Positions 26,768 to 33,590 of a stretch of DNA of 64,000 nucleotides are shown here, piece by piece (the first letter of the stretch is position 1; every line of letters starts with the position of its first letter). A program made the translations under genes and the position numbers. The notes under the pieces were generated by a model that was not told the DNA's origin, did not search any database, and saw only the letters and a list, made by a program, of their open reading frames with translations. The stretch is from Bin52 sp965213935 (GTDB lineage: Bacteria > Pseudomonadota > Alphaproteobacteria > Thalassobaculales > Thalassobaculaceae): positions 1,736,001-1,800,000 of the forward strand of contig CBDCAO010000012.1 of assembly GCA_965213935.1 (NCBI GenBank), in the 5' to 3' direction.

Positions 26768-28470
26768 GCGATCCACTCGCTCACCGGGGCCGCCGCCTCG
26801 TTGAGCGGCTGGCTGATGACGTCGACCAGCGTCGGGCCGTCGTGCGCCACCGCCCGTCTCAGCGTCGCCTCCAACGCATCAGGGTCTTCCACACGCCAGG
26901 ACTTCACGCCAAAGGCCGACGCAATGGCCGCGTGATCGGACCTGTCGAAGTCGACCGAGAAGTAGCGTTCCCCGAACCCGGTGCGCTGGCCGGCCTTGAT
27001 CCAGCCAAACACGGCATTGGAGAAGACGATGAAGGTGATCGGCATCCCTCGGCGCACCACGGTCTCGAACTCGCCGCAGGTAAACGCGAAACTGCCGTCG
27101 CCCATGAGCGCCACCACCTTGCGCTCCGGTCTCCCGACCCAGGCGCCCATTGCAGCGGACATGGCGTAGCCGAGCGCACCGTGCGCCCGGTTCGAGAACA
27201 GGGTGCGCCCGGCGGTGCGCAGTTCGTAGTAGGCCGAGACATAGGGGCACGGAGTGCCGGGATCGGCCACCACGATGGCGTCGTCATCGAGCACCGCCCG
27301 CAGTGCCGCGATGGTCCGCTCGGGCCGGATCGGCCGCTCGGAACCTGCGGCCAGTTCCCGGAACGCCGCCCACTTGCTTGCCTTCGCCGGAGCGACAGCC
27401 GCGGCACCGCCGAACCCGGGTCCGGCGCCGGCGCGACTGTCGAGAAGCCGGTTCAGCGCCGCGAGCCCGAGCCGGGCATCGCAGACCATGGCGGCTTCGG
27501 TCCGGTAGGACGCGGCGATCACCTGCGGATCGCTGTCGAGGTGCAGCACCCGTGTGGTCCGCGCCGGTACTCGCCAGCGCTCGGTCGTGACCGAACCGGC
27601 GCGGCACCCGATGAACAGCACCAGGTCGGCGGCCGCCAGCAGTTCCCGCGTCGCCGGCACGCCCCCGTTCGCCCCGACCACACCGACGGTGTTCGAGTGG
27701 GTTTCCGGCAGGCTTCCCTGGCCGGACACCGTGGTTGCGACCACGATGTCCAGCCGCTCGACGAAACGGCGGAACTCGGCCTCGCCGCCCGAGAGCACGA
27801 TGCCGCCGCCGCAGACGATCGCGGGAAACCGGGCCGAAAGCAGCGCATCGAGCAGCGCGGCCGCGTCCTCCTCCGGCGGGGCCGCGGGAAAGGCCGGGTA
27901 GGTCGTGTGACGGGGTTCGGCCCACACGGTGTCCGGGTCCACCTGATCGCGCTGCACGTCGATGGGAAAGCCCAGATGGGCGGCGCCCGGCCGTCCGGTG
28001 GTCATGGCCCGGAAGGCGGCGCGGACCGCGTCGGGCAGCATGTCCGAGCGGTTGATAACCGTGTTCCACTTGGTCAGCGGGCGCATCAGCCCGTCCTGGT
28101 CGAGTTCGGTCAGCGGATAATGCCCGCGCGAGGACACCGAGACGTCCGAGGTGATCGAGAGGATGGGCACCGAGGACTCGTTCGCCTCCACCAGGCCCGG
28201 CAGGATGTAGGTGGCGCCGCCGCCCGATGGCCCCTCGCAGATACCCGGCCGGTGCGTCACCCGCGCGTAGCCGTCCGCCATGTAGGCGGCCGAGCGCTCG
28301 TCGCGGGTGAGAATGTGCTCGATGCCATGATCAAGCCGGTAGAGCGCGTCGTAGAACGGCAGGGTGGTGTCACCGCACAACCCGAAGATGTGCCGCACGC
28401 CATGCGCCTCCAGCATCCTCACCATCGCTTCGGCGCCGTTCAGCTGGTTGCCCGGAGTGTCGTTTGTCAT
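26764..28470 (-). CDS. Thiamine diphosphate-dependent acetolactate synthase-like enzyme
   Basis: A 568-aa ThDP enzyme with the three POX/ALS domains. The N-terminal PYR domain has the catalytic Glu in ILTRDERSAAYMADGYAR. A central Rossmann-like domain is followed by the PP domain with the cofactor motif MGDGSFAFTCGEFETV ending in IVFSN. It is not an obvious biosynthetic IlvB: there is no small subunit gene. Decarboxylation or carboligation of a 2-keto acid is expected. It is the first gene of the reverse operon and overlaps the next by ATGA. Two predicted promoters overlap head to head upstream. Confidence 0.9.
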   Translation of the reverse strand: MTNDTPGNQLNGAEAMVRMLEAHGVRHIFGLCGDTTLPFYDALYRLDHGIEHILTRDERSAAYMADGYARVTHRPGICEGPSGGGATYILPGLVEANESSVPILSITSDVSVSSRGHYPLTELDQDGLMRPLTKWNTVINRSDMLPDAVRAAFRAMTTGRPGAAHLGFPIDVQRDQVDPDTVWAEPRHTTYPAFPAAPPEEDAAALLDALLSARFPAIVCGGGIVLSGGEAEFRRFVERLDIVVATTVSGQGSLPETHSNTVGVVGANGGVPATRELLAAADLVLFIGCRAGSVTTERWRVPARTTRVLHLDSDPQVIAASYRTEAAMVCDARLGLAALNRLLDSRAGAGPGFGGAAAVAPAKASKWAAFRELAAGSERPIRPERTIAALRAVLDDDAIVVADPGTPCPYVSAYYELRTAGRTLFSNRAHGALGYAMSAAMGAWVGRPERKVVALMGDGSFAFTCGEFETVVRRGMPITFIVFSNAVFGWIKAGQRTGFGERYFSVDFDRSDHAAIASAFGVKSWRVEDPDALEATLRRAVAHDGPTLVDVISQPLNEAAAPVSEWIA

Positions 28471-28495
28471 CGGTTTCGATCCACCTGGTCCGGGT

Positions 28496-28525
28496 TTGAC
28501 AGCCTTGATTTGCTTTCCGTATAGG
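28496..28525 (+). promoter_or_regulatory. Sigma-70 promoter of the MmgE/PrpD gene
   Basis: A consensus -35 TTGACA (28496-28501), an 18-bp spacer and TATAGG (28520-28525). The gene's ATG at 28569 lies about 36 nt beyond the predicted transcript start. Confidence 0.55.
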
Positions 28526-28544
28526 GGCCTGTACCCAGGGTCAA
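28518..28544 (-). promoter_or_regulatory. Opposing promoter candidate of the TPP-enzyme operon
   Basis: On the reverse strand TTGACC (28539-28544) and TATACG (28518-28523) are 15 bp apart, a short spacing. The TATA core is shared with the forward promoter at 28520, so the two could not be used at the same moment. Confidence 0.35.
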
Positions 28545-28568
28545 TAGAGTGGAGAAGGCAGCCTGCCG

Positions 28569-29972
28569 ATGCCCAGCGGCCCCGTTACCGAGGCTGTCGC
28601 GGAGTTCATCGCGTCCGCCACCTTCGAGACCCTGCCGGCCGATGTTGCCGAGCGGATCCGCCTGCTCGTGTTCGACGCCGTCGGCACGCTCGCCGCATCG
28701 ACCCATCCGCTGGTGACCTCGAGTGCCGGGATCGGCGCCTTTGCGGCCGCCCACGGGGGAGCCGGTCCGGCGACGCTGATCGGCCAGTCAATGAAGGCCG
28801 ACGTGGTCACCGCCGCGCTCGCCAACGGGACCCGAGGCTACGCCATCGACATGGAGCCACACCATCCGGAGGCGATCCTGCACCCCATCGCCGTCATGCT
28901 GCCCACCGCGCTGGCGCTCGCCGAGGCGCGGGCACGCAGCGGACGCGACGTGCTCGCGGCGGTCGCGGTGGGCTGCGAGGTGGCCTACCGGGTCTCGATT
29001 GCGCTCGACCCGAAGCAGCTCTACGCGCTCGGTTTCCACCCCTCGGCGGTTTGCGGCACCTTCGGCGCCGCGGCCACGGCCGCGGTCCTGCTCGAACTCG
29101 ATACCGGGCAGGTTGTGCGCGCGCTCGGCCTGGCCGGACTGCAGGCATCGGGTCTCATGGCCTGGGAAGACGACCCGCGCGAGGATGCCCGCCCGTTCCA
29201 GATGGGCATGGCGGCGCGCAACGGGATGACGGCGGCCCTGCTGGCCGAAGGCGGTTTCGGTGCCCCGGACCGGATCTTCGATGCGGGGCACACCGTCCTG
29301 CGAGCCTTCGGCCGTGATGCCGGCGCCGAACCGCTTCGCTCCGGGCCGGGCGGGAAGGGCTGGCTCGGTGTCACCGAACTCGCGATCAAGCCATACCCCT
29401 GTGTCGCCTTCCTGCATCCGGCGCTGGACGCGCTCGACGCACTCGCCAGCGAACACGGGCTCGCGGGCCGGGATGTCGAGGCGATCCGGCTGCGCTTCGC
29501 CGCATCCGGCTGCCACTGCATCGACGCCAACCCGCTCCGGAGCCACTGCGCGCAGTATGTCCTCCCGGTCCGGCTGGCGCGCGGCGGTTTCGTGTTTACC
29601 GACCTGTTTCGCGACCTGAGGGACGAGGACCCCGAGGTGGCCCGGCTCGCCGCGCGTACCGAGGTGGTCCACGACCACGGCGAATTCGAAGACCTGTTCC
29701 CAGACTTCTACGCCGGCGAGGTCACGCTGGTGCTGGCCAACGGAAAGACCGTCTCCGGGCGCTGCGACATTGCGCGCGGCTATCCCGAGGCACCGCTGGC
29801 CCGGCGTGAACTGGAGGCCAAGTTCACGGACCTGGTGTGCAGCGTGGCAAGCCGGCAGCGCTGCGATGCGCTTCGTGAAGCAGCGGCCGGGCTCCGGGAT
29901 GCCGCGACCGTGGCCGCGCTCACAGGCTTGCTGGGCGAGGCGGCGGTTACCTCTCCGGACAGCAGGGGCTGA
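28569..29972 (+). CDS. MmgE/PrpD family protein
   Basis: A 467-aa protein of the 2-methylcitrate dehydratase (PrpD) family. The segments ANGTRGYAIDMEPHHPEAILHP, FGAAATAAVLLELD and IKPYPCVAFLHPALDALDAL match. True PrpD works in propionate degradation with PrpB/PrpC, which are absent here, so another role applies. The family also includes cis-aconitate decarboxylase and iminodisuccinate epimerase, and the latter fits a neighbourhood with an aspartate-dehydrogenase-like gene. It is divergent from the TPP operon. The 3' end lies close to the IS fragment. Confidence 0.9.
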   Translation: MPSGPVTEAVAEFIASATFETLPADVAERIRLLVFDAVGTLAASTHPLVTSSAGIGAFAAAHGGAGPATLIGQSMKADVVTAALANGTRGYAIDMEPHHPEAILHPIAVMLPTALALAEARARSGRDVLAAVAVGCEVAYRVSIALDPKQLYALGFHPSAVCGTFGAAATAAVLLELDTGQVVRALGLAGLQASGLMAWEDDPREDARPFQMGMAARNGMTAALLAEGGFGAPDRIFDAGHTVLRAFGRDAGAEPLRSGPGGKGWLGVTELAIKPYPCVAFLHPALDALDALASEHGLAGRDVEAIRLRFAASGCHCIDANPLRSHCAQYVLPVRLARGGFVFTDLFRDLRDEDPEVARLAARTEVVHDHGEFEDLFPDFYAGEVTLVLANGKTVSGRCDIARGYPEAPLARRELEAKFTDLVCSVASRQRCDALREAAAGLRDAATVAALTGLLGEAAVTSPDSRG

Positions 29973-30054
29973 CCACGTCGATCCATGATCCGTGCAGGCG
30001 TGCAAGGGGCAGACGGCGTCATGGCTCTCGGCCACATTGCCGCCGTCGGATGTT

Positions 30055-30455
30055 CCGTGATGCTGACCAGCCTCCTGTCGGCGCCATTGCCCCGAACCTG
30101 GCCCCCCTCCTTGCGACCCGGTTCGGCCGGCAGGCGGGTCCTCGTGCGGTGGTTCGCGGGGACCACGCCTGCCGCCGAGGAGAGTTGGGCACCATCGGCG
30201 GCCGGGCGCGTGTCCTGGCGGTTGACGATCAATGTGCCGTCGGTCTGGCGCAGGCGTGGGGTGATCCGCACCCAGGTTCGCATGCTCTCTCGGATCGATA
30301 CCCGGCACGTGTGGATGCCGCGCGCGGCCAGCCGGGTGCAGATCAGATGCACGGCGTGGTAGGCCAGCACCGCAAACAGAAGGTGGTCCGGGATGCGCGG
30401 GTCGAGCTGGTGCCAGATCGGGCGAAGGCCACGCTCGGAATTGAGGCTTTCCTGA
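30055..30455 (-). mobile_element. IS1634-type transposase C-terminal fragment
   Basis: A reverse-strand fragment beginning ESLNSERGLRPIWHQLD and continuing HLLFAVLAYHAVHLICTRL and ASIR/SIRESMRTWVRITPRL-like text. This is the C-terminal DDE-proximal part of IS1634 (IS4-group) transposases. About two thirds of the protein is missing, and there is no start codon or inverted repeat I can recognise. It abuts the IS1595-type remnant, suggesting one element inserted into or beside the other. Edges are approximate. Confidence 0.7.
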
Positions 30456-30462
30456 TTGCCGC

Positions 30463-31177
30463 TCAAGCCAAGCGCAACTTGAGCATCCGCTCCGGAATTG
30501 GCGGCGTCCTCAGGGCCACGTAAACCAGTCTTGGTATGATGTCGGGCAGATCGAAGCGACGATTGAACCGGTACTCGAACTCCGCAAGATAGCGCTGTGC
30601 ATACCTGGGGCGGATCGCATGGTCGGTGCCGCGCAGCGCGCTCCTGATGTTACCGAGGATCGTGTTCATCCATCGAAACTCGGGACGCTCCACCGCGACT
30701 TTCCCGCCAGTGGGTCACCACCGGCTCATGAACGCATCCTGCCGCGGTCACCTCATTGAAGCAGGCCAGTCCATCGCAGAGCACCTGTGTCCCCGGGCTC
30801 AGGTGCTGCTGCGCCCAGGCGGCGATTTCAGTGAGACGGAAGCCCTCGACCACGGTGAGCTTCACGCGCAGCGGATGTCCCGCCTCATTGACCTCGACCG
30901 CGGCGACGAAAGGGGTCTTGCCCGGCGCGCCCCGCCCGCGCTTGCCCCCGCTGCGCTCGCCGCCGAGATAGACATCGTCGAGCTGGACCGACCCGCCGAG
31001 CGGGTGCTCCCGGTCGCGTTCCATCATCACCTGCATCAGCTTGTGACGCATGCGCCATGCGGCGTTGCAGGAGATGCCGAGTTGGCGATGCAGTGTCATC
31101 GCCGAGACCCCTTTCTTGTCCTGGGTCATGAGGGAGAGGCCCTGGAACCACACCGTGAGAGGGAGCTTGGTGGAGTC
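30463..31177 (-). pseudogene. IS1595-family transposase, 5'-truncated and frameshifted
   Basis: The ISXO2-like DDE core is clear: KLPLTVWFQGLSLMTQDKKG, then GISCNAAWRMRHKLMQVM, VQLDDVYLGGERSGG, LCDGLACFNEVTAAGC. After HEPVVTH the frame shifts by one base near 30705; the C-terminal part PEFRWMNTILGNIRSAL to FNRRFDL continues in another frame to 30463. The N-terminal zinc-ribbon region is missing; the frame begins at the edge of the IS5-family element at 31181. The element is inactive. Whether the missing part lies beyond the IS5 copy is unclear: the right flank shows no zinc ribbon. Confidence 0.8.
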
Positions 31178-31180
31178 TCA

Positions 31181-32140
31181 GAGCTTGACCTAGAAGTGCG
31201 AATGGCCTCGCCACATGTGGTATATCCTTGTCGGCTCCGACACCAGACGAGGAGGTCCACATGTCTTGGGACGAGGCCACTCATGCGCAGTATAGGCGCT
31301 CGCGGGATCGATATGAAAGTGATCTCACGGATGAAGAGTGGGACGTGATCAGACATCTTCTCCCGGAACCGTCGACGCGGGGACGACCGCGCACGACGGA
31401 CCTTCGGGATGTGTTCAACGCGGTTCAGTACATGCTGGCGACAGGATGTCAGTGGCGTGCCATTCCCAAGTGTTTTCCGCCGTTTACGACTATCCAGAAC
31501 TCTTTCTACGCATGGCGCGCCAGCGGTGTCTTCGACTGCATGCTGGATGCGTTGCGCGAGCAGGCGCGGGCTCTGGCGGGACGCTCTGGGGAGCCGACGG
31601 CTGCGGCGATTGACAGTCAGTCCGTGAAGACGACGGAAAGCGGAGGCCCTGCGGGCTATGACGCCGGCAAGAAGATCAATGGCCGCAAGCGTCATGTTGC
31701 GGTTGACGTTGAAGGGATCCCGCTTGCGATCCGGGTTCACGTGGCCAGTGTGCAGGATCGGGACGGTGCGCCGGAGGTGATCCTTGCGATGCTGGAGAAG
31801 GCGCCGACGGTGACCCGACTGTGGGCTGATGGTGGGTATCAGGGTCCGAAGCTTGCGAGGGCGCTGGCGGAGCTGGGGCTCGCCGATCTGCTCGAGATTG
31901 TGCAAAAACCCAAGAATCTCACATCCTTCACCGTGCTGTATCGTCGCTGGGTCGTCGAGCGGACCTTTGCCTGGATGTCACGGTGTCGGCGCTTGGCCAA
32001 GGACTTCGAGAGGACGCTGGAAAGCTCTCTGGCCTGGGCACAACTGGCGGCCTGCCGGTTCCTGATGCGAAGGGTGGCGCGAGAGGCAACCGCTTGAAAC
32101 TAATATATAAAGCCATATCAATGATTTATGATTCAAGCTC
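31181..32140 (+). mobile_element. Complete IS5-family insertion sequence, 960 bp
   Basis: One transposase gene is bounded by 8-bp perfect terminal repeats GAGCTTGA (31181-31188) and TCAAGCTC (32133-32140), with weaker identity inward. The flanks carry a 3-bp direct repeat TCA at 31178-31180 and 32141-32143. A TNA target duplication of this size is typical for the IS1031/IS427 groups of the IS5 family. The intact gene, both ends and the duplication suggest recent and possibly still active insertion. Confidence 0.82.
31261..32097 (+). CDS. IS5 family transposase
   Basis: A 278-aa single-frame DDE transposase. The N-terminal DUF4096-type domain has LTDEEWDVIRHLLPEPS, RDVFNAVQYMLATGCQWRAIP and TIQNSFYAWRASGVFD. 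The catalytic residues are Asp in AAIDSQSVKTT, Asp in LWADGGYQGPK and Glu in VVERTFAWMSRCRRLAKDFE. GAGGAGG lies 5 nt before ATG 31261. All three acidic residues are present and the frame is unbroken, so it should be functional. Confidence 0.95.
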   Translation: MSWDEATHAQYRRSRDRYESDLTDEEWDVIRHLLPEPSTRGRPRTTDLRDVFNAVQYMLATGCQWRAIPKCFPPFTTIQNSFYAWRASGVFDCMLDALREQARALAGRSGEPTAAAIDSQSVKTTESGGPAGYDAGKKINGRKRHVAVDVEGIPLAIRVHVASVQDRDGAPEVILAMLEKAPTVTRLWADGGYQGPKLARALAELGLADLLEIVQKPKNLTSFTVLYRRWVVERTFAWMSRCRRLAKDFERTLESSLAWAQLAACRFLMRRVAREATA

Positions 32141-32143
32141 TCA

Positions 32144-32545
32144 GGCCATTGCGACAGTGCCGCCGGCATGACCTTGGCGCCAGATCCGGTCAGCCCGGCG
32201 AACGGCTGCCGGCACAACATCTCGGGGCACCGTAGTCAAGCGGATAAACTTGAAGTTATTCAACTTCAACATCTAGTGGATCAGCAAAACGAAATCGGCT
32301 CGATCAAGCTCCGCTGGCCGGAAAATGTGCCAACTTGGGTTCAGAGTTTTCTGCAATTTGTCATGGCAGACGGTTGTGAGTGGAGCCCGTCCCTCCCGGG
32401 TCTCGGCAATGACAACCGGATCAGTCGCCGCGGGGGGCAGGTGAGCACGGAATAGGTTTGTCACGCAGGACGGGTGCGCTATGGTGTCCTAATGCATGGA
32501 AAGACTATTGTGCGCCTGCAGAAATTCACTCTTGGGAGACAAACC
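32144..32545. other. Gene-free stretch between IS5 and the TRAP genes
   Basis: About 400 bp with lower GC than the neighbourhood. A short reverse frame runs from 32272 to the TCA target duplication, its TGA stop coinciding with the duplicated triplet, but it has no recognised homology. The palindrome at 32250-32269 is the only clear structure. The region presumably holds the promoter of the TAXI gene. Confidence 0.5.
32250..32269. promoter_or_regulatory. Perfect 8-bp inverted repeat, MarR-type operator candidate
   Basis: TTGAAGTT ATTC AACTTCAA is an exact palindrome with a 4-bp centre. MarR-family regulators typically bind TTGAA/TTCAA-type palindromes of about 16-20 bp. It lies 277 bp upstream of the TAXI receptor gene; no regulator gene is present nearby, and the distance is large, so the assignment is tentative. 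Confidence 0.4.
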
Positions 32546-33505
32546 ATGTTCCAGAGAGTTTTCGCCACGGGCCTTGCCGCCGCGATCCTGTCGCTTGGCA
32601 TGGCGCAACCGGTCGTCGCGCAGGACAGTTTCGTCCGCATCGCCACCGCCGGATCGGGCGGCAATTACTATCGTTTAGGCGGCGGGCTGGCCGCGATCTA
32701 CAATGACACCGTCGACGGCATTCAGGCCTCGATCCAGGCCACTGGCGGATCGGTGGAAAATCTCGACCTGCTCGCCGACAAGGAGGTCGAGGTCTCGTAT
32801 CTGTCGGGCAGCGTAGGCCAGCAGGCCTTTACCAATACCGGCCGGTTCAAGGACCGCCCGGCGGACCGCTACAAGGGTCTGCGCGCAATCGCCACGGTCT
32901 ATCCCAACCCACAATGGTTCATCGCGATGGATGAGGACATCCAGTCGCTCGACGATCTCAAGGGCAAACGCGTCTCGGTCGGCATGCAAGGCAGTTCCGG
33001 CGAAGCATGGTGGCGGATGATCATGGAGTACAAGGGCTGGACCTATGCCGACATCCAACCCGAATTCACTGTGCACCAGGCCGCCATCGACCAGGTCCGC
33101 AACCGCCAGATCGACGCGATAGTGTGGCCCGACGCGCCAGGTTCGGCCTCAATCCAGCAGGTCGCCGATACCGGGCTCGCCCGTCCTGTCAATATCGACG
33201 CCGATTTGATCGAGTTCATGGATAGCGAGGGACTCGACTATGCATATACGATCCCGCCAGCGGCAAACCCGTTCGGCGATTTCTCGGTGAAGTCCTTCGC
33301 CTCGCCGATCACCTTCGCGACCCATACGGGCATGTCCGAGGACATGATCTATGAGCTCACCAAGGCGATGTTCGAGAACAAGGAGCGCTTGATCCGGGTA
33401 CATCCGCTGGCCGAATTCATGACACTCGAAAACGCCATGAGCGGGTTGCCCTTTCCGCTGCATCCGGGCGCCGAGCGCTATTATCGCGAACAGGGTCTGA
33501 TGTAG
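32546..33505 (+). CDS. TAXI family TRAP transporter solute-binding protein
   Basis: A 319-aa periplasmic receptor of a TRAP system. A signal peptide ends near VVAQ-DSF (residues 1-25). The TAXI hallmark IATAGSGGNYYRLGGGLAAI follows, with the later KGKRVSVGMQGSSGE and RNRQIDAIVWPDAPGSASI. GGGAG lies before ATG 32546; an upstream start would place the signal peptide internally. It delivers substrate to the fused permease 85 bp downstream. TAXI ligands are poorly known; glutamate, 2-oxoglutarate and other small acids are reported or suggested. Confidence 0.93.
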   Translation: MFQRVFATGLAAAILSLGMAQPVVAQDSFVRIATAGSGGNYYRLGGGLAAIYNDTVDGIQASIQATGGSVENLDLLADKEVEVSYLSGSVGQQAFTNTGRFKDRPADRYKGLRAIATVYPNPQWFIAMDEDIQSLDDLKGKRVSVGMQGSSGEAWWRMIMEYKGWTYADIQPEFTVHQAAIDQVRNRQIDAIVWPDAPGSASIQQVADTGLARPVNIDADLIEFMDSEGLDYAYTIPPAANPFGDFSVKSFASPITFATHTGMSEDMIYELTKAMFENKERLIRVHPLAEFMTLENAMSGLPFPLHPGAERYYREQGLM

Positions 33506-33531
33506 CACACGCCTCCTGCATCGATCTCTCG

Positions 33532-33562
33532 CCGGAGTGCCGCGACAGTCGCGGCACTCCGG
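33532..33562 (+). other. Strong intercistronic hairpin between receptor and permease
   Basis: CCGGAGTGCCGCG, loop ACAGT, CGCGGCACTCCGG: a perfect 13-bp stem, 14 with the A-T pair of the loop, between receptor stop and permease start. It has no T run. Such structures in binding-protein operons protect the upstream mRNA from 3' exonucleases, so the receptor is made in excess of the permease. Confidence 0.6.
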
Positions 33563-33590
33563 TTGGCGCCGCATATCCGGACGGTGACAA

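Noticed and set aside
26731..28524. A 597-codon forward frame antisense to the TPP enzyme
   Set aside because: The reverse strand encodes an intact ThDP enzyme with all motifs; the forward frame has none.
32144..32272. Short reverse frame of about 43 codons ending at the IS5 target duplication
   Set aside because: No homology and its ATG lies within the palindrome; I mention the stop overlap only as context for the insertion.
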